A DNA stretch of 64,000 bases from Tsuneonella deserti. GTDB taxonomy: Bacteria; Pseudomonadota; Alphaproteobacteria; Sphingomonadales; Sphingomonadaceae. The stretch covers positions 376,001 through 440,000 of the forward strand of contig NZ_BMKL01000001.1 in NCBI RefSeq assembly GCF_014644315.1, given 5' to 3'. Below, piece by piece: positions 1 through 8,001 of this stretch. Numbering within the stretch: the stretch's first letter is position 1; the number at the start of each line of letters is the position of its first letter. Under the pieces are notes generated by a model that saw only the letters and a program-made list of their open reading frames with translations, did no database searches and was not told the DNA's origin. The position numbers and the translations under genes are program-made.

Positions 1-1074
1 AAACAATACCCAACGGGCATTGCCCGAGCCGAGTTCTACCGGCTGCGGCTGGAAAATCTTGTTGTAGCGGACAGATTCCTTGTCCTTCGAATACCAAAGC
101 AAAAAATCGCCGACCGTGGGCAACGTTGAAGATTCGAAGCCCGAGGTCGTCTGAAAGCTGATTTGCGATACGAAGCCGCCGGGAAACACCTCGTCCAGCA
201 CCTCGCGGACGTGGTGCACGTTGTCGTCGGAAATCTGCACGAAAATCGAGCCGGAAGGCGTCAGCAGCTCGCGCGCTAGCGTCAGGCGATCGCGCAGATA
301 CGTGAGGTAGGAATGTAGCCCAAGTTCCCACGTATCCCGGTAGGCTTTCACCATCTCGGGCTCACGGATCATTTCGTCATCGCTGCCGTGCGTAACCCGG
401 TTCTTGCGCACGAATGGCTGGAAGTTCGACCCGTATTTCACCCCGTAGGGCGGGTCGAAATAGATCATCTGCACCTGTGCCCCCATCCCCTCGTATTGGA
501 GGAGCGAGTTCATCACCTGCATGGAATCCCCGAGGATGAGCCGGTTCGTCCACGGCCCTTTGTGCTCGTAAGCATCAAGCTTGTCGGCAACATCCAGGTC
601 AATGTCGCCGAACAGGTCGAGATTGGTGCCGGTGGCCTTGTGCGATTTGAGCGTTTCAAGGATGGCTTGGGTCGAATGGCGCTCATGGACGAACAGCGGC
701 AGCGTCGGCACGCTTATTTGTTGGCGTTCGGCCTTGCCGGCCCAATTCAGGAACGGCTTGGCCAGGCTGCGCAACCGTGCCGCGCATTGCGTAAGGGACG
801 TGAAGCGCTCGTCCGTTCCTCGCCACACCTGCGGCGAGGCGAACACGACAGTCTCGCCCTTTTCGGCAGCGTCGGCAATTAGGCCGAGTAGCCATTCCGC
901 AAAGTCCCGCTCGCTGTTTTCATCCCATGCCAGTTCCGGCGCGAGGCTCGAATCATAGCGATAGGTTTTCGGCGCTTTCTTGTTCGAGAACTGGGCTTCA
1001 ACGCCAACATCGGGCCGCTGCACGGCTTCCCCGTCGTGTTTGTAAACCGATGTGTTCGTCTCATCCTTCGCCAT
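1..1074 (-). CDS. Site-specific DNA-adenine methyltransferase, type III Mod-like (3' part outside the window)
   Basis: The frame is open from an ATG at 1074 to the left edge, so at least 358 residues are present and the C-terminus is missing. The catalytic motif IV appears as IYFDPPYGVKYGSNF, with LGDSMQVMNSLL just before it, the usual arrangement of beta-class N6-adenine methyltransferases (type III Mod and related orphans). It would transfer a methyl group from S-adenosylmethionine to adenine in a specific DNA site. In such loci a helicase/nuclease (Res) gene or DEAD-box partner commonly follows, which here would lie left of the window. It sits on the same strand as the island integrase, 266 bases downstream of it. 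No function is seen in that gap. It could be part of a restriction-modification or phage-exclusion system, or an orphan methyltransferase. Confidence 0.82.
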   Translation of the reverse strand, partial: MAKDETNTSVYKHDGEAVQRPDVGVEAQFSNKKAPKTYRYDSSLAPELAWDENSERDFAEWLLGLIADAAEKGETVVFASPQVWRGTDERFTSLTQCAARLRSLAKPFLNWAGKAERQQISVPTLPLFVHERHSTQAILETLKSHKATGTNLDLFGDIDLDVADKLDAYEHKGPWTNRLILGDSMQVMNSLLQYEGMGAQVQMIYFDPPYGVKYGSNFQPFVRKNRVTHGSDDEMIREPEMVKAYRDTWELGLHSYLTYLRDRLTLARELLTPSGSIFVQISDDNVHHVREVLDEVFPGGFVSQISFQTTSGFESSTLPTVGDFLLWYSKDKESVRYNKIFQPQPVELGSGNARWVLF

Positions 1075-1340
1075 GTGGCTGGCATCCCCTTGTCCGTCCG
1101 GATGCCGCGCACGTCGGCAAATCCGATCAACTGTTTAGGGGTACGAGATCATTCGGCGCAAGGAAGGGGTGGAGTTATGCCAGCGCTGCATTCGCACCGG
1201 CAACGCCCGTGCAGGGCTCAATAAGCCCGTTTGGGGGGGTGGCCAGCACACGGATGCGCCCCCGAACGCATGGGCTCGTGCTGACGCTCGCAGGGCGGGC
1301 ATCGGCTACCTCCTGCATGTGAACTTCACATGGCAGCGGG

Positions 1341-3047
1341 TTATTCGGCTGCGACATCGTCGGGGTGCCAGTCCGGCTCCCCATCTGGTCCCTCATACCG
1401 AGCATTCAGGGCGCTTCGGTCCGCGCAGTTGCCATATCTATCGAACGTGATCCCAGCACCGTAGTTGCCGAACACTATCATGGTTTGGCCGTTCGCATCG
1501 CAATGCATCGAGTTGATGAACCGCTTGAGCGTCTGGTTGACCCGGATGCGAGCATCCAGCCGGACTTGAGGGTCCGGATGGCTCAAACTGCCGCGAATTT
1601 CCCGCATATGTTCAATGGTGCTTTCGGGGGTCTCTGCTGCGGATAGCTGTTCCAGTTCGCGTTGCACCGTTTCGACGCGGGATTTGTCCGCCTCGACCTC
1701 CGCCTCAATTAATAGCAAAGCGTCCTCGATGGTCCGACTTCCAGTTCGGGCAAAGCTGTCCACGAGATTGGCCAGCCGAGCCAGTTTTCCGTCGATCTGA
1801 CGCTTCAGTTCCGCGAGTTCTTGTTTCATCCGCTGAGATTCCTGGGGAGCGTCGGTGCGAAGGCTGTCGGCCGTGAATGCAAGCATGTTCTCAAGGATGC
1901 TTGGCTCGATGAATTCGTACCGTATCTTGGTTTTATTGGGACAGCCTCGCCGTCGCTTGGCGTTGTCACATTGGAGGAACGAGTGGTCTGTTTTCGTCAC
2001 GAACGTGATCGGCTTCCGTGATCCGCTCGTGCCGCGAATGACGTTTCCTGCTTTCCGAGTGCTACCGTAGGTCATAGGCCCGATGCATTCGGCGCACCGG
2101 GCGATCCCCGAGAACAAGTTCGCCTGCGTCTTGCCGCGTTTGCCGCCTGTGCCTCGCCGAGCTGCGCGAGCAGCTTGCACACGGTTAAACAGTTCGGCGG
2201 TGATCGCGGGAGGATAGAAATCCAGAATTGGTTCTCCAGCCGGAACCGCTTTCTCGGGACTATTACCGCGCGGGCGCGAACGAGGTTGATACTCGCCCAT
2301 CACCGCGCGGTTTGTCAGAAGCCTCGTAACGTAACCGAGTTGCCATCCATTGTCGGCTGGTCCCCAAGTTGGCTCGTTCCTCTCATTTAGGCGATTGACG
2401 ATGGACGGGCCGCCCAGACCGCCAGCGCTCCACTCGAATATTTCATTGAGGACCTTTGCTCGATGCGGGACTAGGCGCATTTTACGGTTTGAGCGGTCAA
2501 CTTCGATCCACGAAGGGGTTATGCTTGTGATTGCACTGCGGTCGCCTGCCTCGGCCCGCTCTCGTTTTGCCTTCCAAGCCGCTTTGATGCGCTTGCTCTT
2601 CTTCAGACCTTCCTCAAGCGAAAGCTCGCTCTTGATGATGATTTCCATCACCTGGCCCATGGGCACGCGTTCACCCGCAGGGTAAATGCGCTCGCCATCC
2701 ACGGTCGCGACGGTCACGCCATGGCCGGTGAGGCGCTTGAGGAAATCGTAGGCAGCTTCCCACCCTTGCCGACTGATGCGGTCTAGGTGTTCGACGACGA
2801 AGACGTGGCCGTTGAGGTAAAGCCCGGCTTCGGCCTCTCGCTCAAACTCCCAGAGCTTCGCGCCCTCGGCTCGGTTTAGGCCGTGAAATGCAGATCGGCC
2901 CTCATCCACGATCTCGCGGGAGGTGTCGGATTCCCAACTGTGTCGTTCGCACATTGCCCGGCAAGCTTCCAACTGCCGTTGGAGGCTGTTGCCCTTCGAC
3001 TGTTCCATCGTTGAAAAGCGGGCGTAAGTCGTTGCGGGCAGTGACAT
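1341..3047 (-). CDS. Large serine recombinase, integrase of island 1
   Basis: About 568 residues. The N-terminal resolvase-type catalytic domain starts with YARFSTMEQSKGNSLQRQ, giving Ser12 as the nucleophile from the chosen start. It is followed by a recombinase domain and a zinc ribbon (RCAEC ... LQCDNAKRRRGC), then a coiled-coil-like C-terminal segment: the layout of phage-type large serine integrases. The ATG at 3047 gives the normal spacing to the catalytic motif. A longer frame opens with TTG at 3083 but extends into the attachment junction. The protein should join attP to an attB inside comM, and excision would need a directionality factor not seen here. It belongs to the same broad family as the integrase at 3914, but the two sequences differ clearly and they use different comM sites. 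Confidence 0.93.
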   Translation of the reverse strand: MSLPATTYARFSTMEQSKGNSLQRQLEACRAMCERHSWESDTSREIVDEGRSAFHGLNRAEGAKLWEFEREAEAGLYLNGHVFVVEHLDRISRQGWEAAYDFLKRLTGHGVTVATVDGERIYPAGERVPMGQVMEIIIKSELSLEEGLKKSKRIKAAWKAKRERAEAGDRSAITSITPSWIEVDRSNRKMRLVPHRAKVLNEIFEWSAGGLGGPSIVNRLNERNEPTWGPADNGWQLGYVTRLLTNRAVMGEYQPRSRPRGNSPEKAVPAGEPILDFYPPAITAELFNRVQAARAARRGTGGKRGKTQANLFSGIARCAECIGPMTYGSTRKAGNVIRGTSGSRKPITFVTKTDHSFLQCDNAKRRRGCPNKTKIRYEFIEPSILENMLAFTADSLRTDAPQESQRMKQELAELKRQIDGKLARLANLVDSFARTGSRTIEDALLLIEAEVEADKSRVETVQRELEQLSAAETPESTIEHMREIRGSLSHPDPQVRLDARIRVNQTLKRFINSMHCDANGQTMIVFGNYGAGITFDRYGNCADRSALNARYEGPDGEPDWHPDDVAAE

Positions 3048-3079
3048 CCGGGACCATTCGCACGTTTCTGTGTAACAGT

Positions 3080-3110
3080 GCAAACATGGAGCATACGCGT
3101 ATAGCCGCGG
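3080..3110. other. Junction of island 1 with comM (attachment site half)
   Basis: Read on the minus strand, the comM frame is normal through codons LSARGYTRML and then turns into unrelated sequence that runs into the integrase gene. The break is at about 3088. The exact crossover dinucleotide cannot be set without the other end of island 1. Confidence 0.6.
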
Positions 3111-3862
3111 GCCGACAGTCTCATCGCCTGCGCGGCCTGCATCAGCAGCGCCTTGCCCGGCTCGTCCGGGGTGGCGAACCGGTCGATTGCATCTCCCTCG
3201 AGCTCGGCATTTGTCCGTGCTCCCGTCTCGCCGAAGCGTTCTGTCTGAACGGCACGGGCAGCGGCCACGCGGGCGGCAACCTCGGCGCTGCCCTCGGCCG
3301 GCGGGGGAAGGGCGAGGTCGGCGGCGCTGACGGGATCGACTTCGACATGCAGGTCGATCCGGTCGAGCATCGGGCCCGAGACTTTGCTCTGGTAATCAGC
3401 CGCACAGCGCGGCGCCCGCGAGCACGCGAGCGCGGGATCACCGAGATGGCCGCAACGGCAAGGGTTCATCGCCGCGATCAACTGCACCCGCGCGGGAAAG
3501 CTTACATGGGCATTTGCGCGGGCGACATCGACCTTGCCGGCCTCGATCGGCTGGCGCAGCGAATCGAGCACCGCGCGCTGGAATTCGGGCAATTCGTCAA
3601 GGAACAGCACCCCGAGGTGCGCGAGACTGACCTCGCCCGGTTTGACCCTGAGGCCCCCGCCGGTCAGCGCGGCCATGCTCGCCGAATGGTGCGGCGCGCG
3701 AAACGGGCGCTGGCGGCTGATCTTGCCGCCTTCGAGCAGGCCCGCGACCGAGGCGACCATGCTCGCCTCCAGCGCCTCGGGTGGCGTGAGCGGGGGCAGT
3801 ATGCCCGGCAGGCAACTTGCCATCAGCGACTTGCCAGCGCCTGGTGGGCCGATCATCAGCAG
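3089..3862 (-). pseudogene. comM: comM (YifB), middle fragment: AAA+ ATPase core
   Basis: This piece encodes the Walker A region (MIGPPGAGKS), the Walker B segment (GVLFLDELPEF), the cysteine cluster CRCGHLGD ... C, and the sensor region up to LSARGYTRML. It joins in frame to the fragment at 27663-28300 (which ends GGHNLL) if island 2 is removed, and would join the missing C-terminal 35-40 residues if island 1 is removed. ComM is a hexameric branch-migration helicase used in natural transformation. As arranged, it lacks its N-terminal domain and its last residues and should be inactive. Two separate insertions in one gene make precise excision of both necessary for repair. Confidence 0.92.
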
Positions 3863-3882
3863 TTTGTGTGGGACAACGCACC
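3858..3882. repeat. Left attachment site of island 2: core plus inner arm
   Basis: The core AGCAG at 3858-3862 is followed by TTTGTGTGGGACAACGCACC. The right end has the same core, and its outer bases GTTGTGCCCGCC belong to comM. The inner arm here ends in CAACGCACC, the reverse complement of the first nine bases of the right arm. The arms of large serine integrase attP sites commonly show such symmetry. Confidence 0.8.
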
Positions 3883-3913
3883 CTTAGGAATTCTGTGCTA
3901 GGATGCCCCTGGT

Positions 3914-5668
3914 ATGAAGATCTTTATCTACGCGCGCTGGAGTTCGCTTGAACAGGGGCGCGGCTCTACGCTTGAACGGCAGTTGGATTTGTGCCGCCGA
4001 TATTGCAACGGCCGAGGCTGGGCCGATGCGGAAGTTATCAAAGACGAAGGTCGCAGTGCATACACCGGAGCCAATCTTACCCAAGGCAACCTAGGAAAGC
4101 TCACCGAGCGGCTGGAGCAAGGGCTAATCCCCTATGGTTCCGTCCTCATCGTGGAGCAGTTGGACCGCATCTCGCGTCGCCCGCCGATGGAGGTCATGAA
4201 TTGGATTAGTCGGGTGGTGAACGCCGGGCTGACCATCGTCACAGCCAACAACAATCAAGTTATCAGCAAGGACGAACTGGAGCGCAACCAGATCGGCATT
4301 GTGAGTATCGTCTTCGACGCCTGCCGAGGCTATGCGGAATCGAAGCATAAGAGCGACCGAGTGAGCGACAGCTGGCGGATCAAGCGAGAAAAGCTAGAAC
4401 GTGGCGAGACGATCAAGAAGTCGGGACGTTGCCCCGCCTGGTTGCGGCTAAATCCGGCCATCAATGACTTTGATCGGATACCCGACCGAGTATCTATCGT
4501 TCAACGAATTTTCGAGTTGAGCGATGCAGGCGTCGGACGCGAACGAATTGCAGCCATCCTCAACGACGAGAGGGTGGAGCCTTGGGGTGTTGGCAATAGC
4601 AAGGCCGAAAAGTGGCACGCCAGCTATATTCAGAAAATCCGCACAAACCCGGCTGTCCTAGGCGAGTACCAACCTCACACCAAATCCCGGTCGGACACAA
4701 AACGTCAACCGGTTGGCGAGCCAATCTCGGGCTATTATCCTCAGATCGTCGATCCGGTGCTGTTCGCTCGGGTGAACCGTCGAAAGCCCAAAAACGCAGG
4801 CCGGAAAGGCGAAATCAGCAATCTATTTTCGGGTCTGGTACGTTGCGGCGAGTGCGGCGGGATGGTTGTATATCGCAACAAGGCTAGCGCCGGCGCAATG
4901 CGTCGAAACCGCAAGGGCGACGCGATTTGGAAAGTCAGCAGCGATCAGACCTATTTGGCGTGTGGAAATTACAAGGCCGAGACGAGGTGCCGGAATAAGC
5001 AATTTATCCGATACGGGCCCCTCAGAGACGCGGTGTTGGACCAAGTGCTCCACTTAGCGCTCGACGATAGTTTCTTCGCGCACGCCGAACATGTTGGACA
5101 GATTGAGCAAAGCCTGGCGCTCAAGAAGCGCGAACGCGACAATCTGAAATCCAGGGCGTCGCGCTACCTCGACGCCATGGGTGACGACGACGATCCGGAT
5201 CTGCGGCGCAAGTGGCAAGAGGCTCGCGCCGCAGTTCGTGGAACCGAGGATGAACTTCGCAAGATCGAGAGGAACCTGGTTGATGCAAAAGGCCGTGTCA
5301 GCCCATCTGAACACCTCAAGCGCGTGGCAAGTGTCAGGGCTGAGCTGGACGATCTCGATCCGGAGAGACGTCTCTCTGCCCGTTACAGAGTGATGGGTGC
5401 GCTCGGCGAGATCGTCACCGTTATGCAACTGATGCCAGACCGCGGTGTGCGAGTGATATTAATGGGGGGCGCACACGCAATGGACTTTGACGATCAAGGC
5501 AACTGCCTCAAGGTCGTCAGCGTCCTGGATCAGATCGAAGCCGGGGACCATCAGATGATGCGCGGAGTTACGCGTGTGGAGCTTGGGAAGGACGACGATG
5601 AAAATGAGCGTGAAGCAAGGCGGATGGCGGAGCAGGCGATAAAGCGCAGAAGGAACCTCTGCGGCTAG
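3914..5668 (+). CDS. Large serine recombinase, integrase of island 2
   Basis: 584 residues. The catalytic domain begins MKIFIYARWSSLEQ with Ser10 as the likely nucleophile and GSTLERQ after it. The recombinase domain follows (DRVSIVQRIFELSDAGVGRERIA ...), then a zinc ribbon (RCGECGGM ... LACGNYKAETRC), a charged coiled-coil region around residues 395-470, and a basic tail. This matches phage-type serine integrases in order and length. The gene starts 31 bases inside the left attachment arm and reads into the island. It should catalyse attP x attB recombination at the Walker A codons of comM. It is divergent from the island 1 integrase, with only the comM middle fragment between them. Confidence 0.94.
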   Translation: MKIFIYARWSSLEQGRGSTLERQLDLCRRYCNGRGWADAEVIKDEGRSAYTGANLTQGNLGKLTERLEQGLIPYGSVLIVEQLDRISRRPPMEVMNWISRVVNAGLTIVTANNNQVISKDELERNQIGIVSIVFDACRGYAESKHKSDRVSDSWRIKREKLERGETIKKSGRCPAWLRLNPAINDFDRIPDRVSIVQRIFELSDAGVGRERIAAILNDERVEPWGVGNSKAEKWHASYIQKIRTNPAVLGEYQPHTKSRSDTKRQPVGEPISGYYPQIVDPVLFARVNRRKPKNAGRKGEISNLFSGLVRCGECGGMVVYRNKASAGAMRRNRKGDAIWKVSSDQTYLACGNYKAETRCRNKQFIRYGPLRDAVLDQVLHLALDDSFFAHAEHVGQIEQSLALKKRERDNLKSRASRYLDAMGDDDDPDLRRKWQEARAAVRGTEDELRKIERNLVDAKGRVSPSEHLKRVASVRAELDDLDPERRLSARYRVMGALGEIVTVMQLMPDRGVRVILMGGAHAMDFDDQGNCLKVVSVLDQIEAGDHQMMRGVTRVELGKDDDENEREARRMAEQAIKRRRNLCG

Positions 5669-5861
5669 CGATACGGGGCGCCCAAAATGCCCTGAGAGCG
5701 TCAAGAGCGCCCGGGGTGGACCGGACAGCGCCTTTGCTGTTGCGCCAGGGCTGAACGCTCGCTCCGAGCGCCATTGACACTGTGTTCCGTCCGCCATGGT
5801 TCGTGTGGCAAGCGCCTGGAAAGTCGATAAATCGCCAGCGCCGGTTCTTATTCCGTCATGG

Positions 5862-5891
5862 CGAAGGTGGGCGGCGTTGCGCCCACCTTCG
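5862..5891. terminator. Bidirectional hairpin between integrase and leftward gene
   Basis: CGAAGGTGGGC at 5862-5872 and GCCCACCTTCG at 5881-5891 form a perfect 11-bp stem with an 8-base loop between the convergent genes at 3914 and 5902. No U-run follows on either strand, so a terminator role is inferred from position and strength. The remaining bases from 5669 to 5861 show nothing recognisable. Confidence 0.45.
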
Positions 5892-5901
5892 AGGTTGCCT
5901 G

Positions 5902-6357
5902 TTAGGCCGACATCTTCGCCCTGGGCTTGAAGTTCGCCCGACGTGCATCGCGCGCAGCTGTAAGCTGCGGGTCCAACTCACCAGCGTTCGTTGCGTCGAT
6001 AATCGAGCTGATGATAACTGGCACCTCGGCCAGTCCATCGACAGCGATCGCGTTCATTCCCTTCGCCAGTTCAAGGGGGCGATTGCCGTGACGAAGCTGG
6101 AAAAACATCTTTCCGCTGCCATCGGTGAACCAGCCCTTTCGCACCTGCCGCGGCGCGTCGACGCGGACCTTCTCGCCCGCCTCATTCGTGCGCGTCACCT
6201 TGCGCGTGGCGGTGAACCGCGTTCCCGCGATTTCCGCCTCAGCGAGCGCCTTTTGCTCGTTAAGGTAGCAGAGCAGCTTGTCGCGGAAGCCGAATTCGGA
6301 CGCGCCCGGATTGGCCGGGGCGGCAGCGGCGAGCTTAAGGGTCTTGAGAATGGACAC
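5902..6357 (-). CDS. Uncharacterised accessory protein, possibly DUF6641-like
   Basis: About 151 residues. The chosen start is the GTG at 6357 (VSILKTLKLAAAAP), because AAGGAG lies 8 bases upstream. The ATG at 6363 would sit only two bases after that ribosome binding site. The body is soluble, with a charged segment LNEQKALAEAEIAGTRF, a central VRKGWFTDGSGKMFFQLRHG block, an ELAKGMNAI motif, and a basic end. This pattern resembles a small family found beside plasmid and phage genes (from memory DUF6641), function unknown. It lies between the integrase and the Argonaute operon, on the opposite strand from both. No catalytic motif is evident. Confidence 0.7.
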   Translation of the reverse strand: MSILKTLKLAAAAPANPGASEFGFRDKLLCYLNEQKALAEAEIAGTRFTATRKVTRTNEAGEKVRVDAPRQVRKGWFTDGSGKMFFQLRHGNRPLELAKGMNAIAVDGLAEVPVIISSIIDATNAGELDPQLTAARDARRANFKPRAKMSA

Positions 6358-6539
6358 GAGCATTTCTCCTTGTCGGTTGCTGACAAGGAAATCGGTAATG
6401 CCGCGCATGCAGAGAGCGACCGAAGACTTCCATCCAAACTGGCCCGGCTGTCGTTGAACGCTGGTCAACAAGAGCAGACCGTCGAGCCGAGTGCCTGGTC
6501 GATTGCCGTGCGGGGTTTGTTCACTCGATCATCAGATCG

Positions 6540-6619
6540 GGACAAATCCGCAAGTTGTCCACCGTCACTCACGATTTCCCCGCCTTAGGGCCGGGGATCA
6601 CCCTAGCTTGGAACCAAGC
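6540..6619. promoter_or_regulatory. Two palindromes upstream of the short-Argonaute operon
   Basis: GGACAA (6540-6545) and TTGTCC (6555-6560) form an inverted repeat with a 9-base spacer. GCTTGG-AA-CCAAGC (6606-6619) is a perfect 14-base dyad just ahead of the operon. They could be operators for a repressor or promoter-proximal hairpins. No clear -35/-10 pair was identified. Confidence 0.35.
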
Positions 6620-6651
6620 ACGAACATATGCTCATCACTGAAGAGGCGGGC

Positions 6652-8001
6652 ATGAAGAAGATTGGACGTAGCGACATCATCGGCCAGCGAGGAATGGCAC
6701 ACATCGAGGGTGTCGTGCTCTCGATGGGCTTCATGTTTTATCCAACGGGCGGCGTCGAGGCTGGCATCGATGGTTTTGTCGAACTGAGAGACGTTGAAAC
6801 CAGCGAAGTCGGCAACCTCTTGATCCAAGTTCAAGGGAAGGCGACGGAGAAGGACCGGCTTCCCGGCGAGACGGACGAAACCTTCGATTGGCCCTGCTCG
6901 GACGCGGATATAGCGTACTGGACCCAAGGCACTGCGCCGGTACTCCTAGTGGTAGTGCATCTGAAGAGTGGCAAGGCCTACTGGAAGTCGCTCAACGAAT
7001 GGTTCGCTGATCCGGAGCGCGCAAAGAGCCGTAAGGTCGAGTTCCACAAGAAGACGGACGAGTTCACGGCGGATGCAAAGGCTGCCGTTACGGGGGTGGC
7101 GCTATCGATGCGCCCCGGCGCATCTAGCCCGAGTGTCCGGATCCACGAGCAGGTGCTTATTAATCTCGTCAGCGTAGGCTTCGCCTCCAGCCTGTATTGG
7201 GCGCCGACGCAGCACTCGTCGGATAAGTCATTCGGCGCTGCACTGCGAGAGCTAGATCCGCGCGCAGGGTCCGAATGGATCGTACGATCGAAGTCGGTTC
7301 TGTCCTTCCACGACTTGGACCAGTGGCCTTGGAACAAGCTCTGCGAAGCGGAAGCCATGGAGGAGTTCGATGTTGATGAGTGGTCCGACAGCGGTGACGA
7401 GGATCGGCAGCGGGACTTCGTGGCTCTGCTCAATCGCGCCATCGGTGAGTTCGTAAGACCTGACCTATATCGCGACCGCGATACGGGCGTGTTCTATTTC
7501 CGAAAGCCCCGCGATCGAGACACTCTGAACTTCGCGTATCGGAGCCTACAGAATACGACCACCCGCCGAGTAGTGGGCCGATACGGTAAGCGGAAGGCAG
7601 ATCCGACGCAGGCCGCTTACTACCGTCATTCTGCCTTTCAGCACCGGTTCGTGCGATTGGGTGGACAATGGTTTGCCGAGGTGACGCCTACCTATCATTT
7701 CACGCGCAACGGCAAGGATGAGGACGCCTGGGCAGGCGAGCATCTCAAGAAGATCAAAGAACTCGAGAACAACGCCGCAGTGATGGGGCAGTTCGTGATG
7801 TGGCGCGACTTCCTCGTCACGCATGGCGCGGGCGACTTGTTAGACGAGCAGTATCCATTCGTTTCGTTCGCTGAGGTGGACCCCTTGGAGCTTGACGTTG
7901 GGGTCCCCGATGATCTCTGGAAGTCGCAAGAGACCGATCCATCGTCTCCGCTCTTCGAATTTGGTCTTTCGGACGAGAAGAGTGCGGAGGCGGCGGAGTG
8001 A
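6652..8001 (+). CDS. DUF4365-APAZ effector nuclease of a SPARDA short-Argonaute system
   Basis: 449 residues from the ATG at 6652 (GAGG 5 bases upstream); an ATG at 6628 would add eight residues. Residues about 5-150 form a DUF4365 PD-(D/E)XK-type nuclease: GQRGMAHIEG gives a conserved Glu, EAGIDGF the Asp, and IQVQGKA the Q-x-K signature. The rest resembles an APAZ domain, with YYRHSAFQHRFVRLGG followed by EVTPTYHFTRNG. In characterised SPARDA systems this subunit binds the short Argonaute and, on guide-directed recognition of invader DNA, cuts DNA (and RNA) indiscriminately, halting the infected cell. The stop overlaps the start of the Argonaute gene by four bases (ATGA), so the two are translationally coupled. 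Family recognition is from motifs, not a search. Confidence 0.85.
   Translation: MKKIGRSDIIGQRGMAHIEGVVLSMGFMFYPTGGVEAGIDGFVELRDVETSEVGNLLIQVQGKATEKDRLPGETDETFDWPCSDADIAYWTQGTAPVLLVVVHLKSGKAYWKSLNEWFADPERAKSRKVEFHKKTDEFTADAKAAVTGVALSMRPGASSPSVRIHEQVLINLVSVGFASSLYWAPTQHSSDKSFGAALRELDPRAGSEWIVRSKSVLSFHDLDQWPWNKLCEAEAMEEFDVDEWSDSGDEDRQRDFVALLNRAIGEFVRPDLYRDRDTGVFYFRKPRDRDTLNFAYRSLQNTTTRRVVGRYGKRKADPTQAAYYRHSAFQHRFVRLGGQWFAEVTPTYHFTRNGKDEDAWAGEHLKKIKELENNAAVMGQFVMWRDFLVTHGAGDLLDEQYPFVSFAEVDPLELDVGVPDDLWKSQETDPSSPLFEFGLSDEKSAEAAE

Larger units (their letters stand above)
1..3088. mobile_element. Island 1, right end (integrated in comM; continues beyond the left edge)
   Basis: The stretch holds a DNA methyltransferase running off the left edge and a large serine recombinase whose start lies about 40 bases from the point where comM homology stops. 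Serine-integrase elements typically carry the integrase next to one attachment site, so this reads as the right end of an integrated island or prophage. The rest, including its other attachment site and the last 35-40 codons of comM, must lie left of the window. Whether it is a phage or an ICE cannot be told from this fragment. Confidence 0.75.

Noticed and set aside
3047..3083. TTG start at 3083 for the island 1 integrase
   Set aside because: It would add 12 residues lying in the attachment junction; the ATG at 3047 gives the normal distance to the catalytic Ser.
5782..6588. Long plus-strand frame opposite the gene at 5902
   Set aside because: Its product is Arg/His-rich without any domain pattern, and the minus-strand frame has a ribosome binding site and ordinary protein composition. 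It is a shadow frame.
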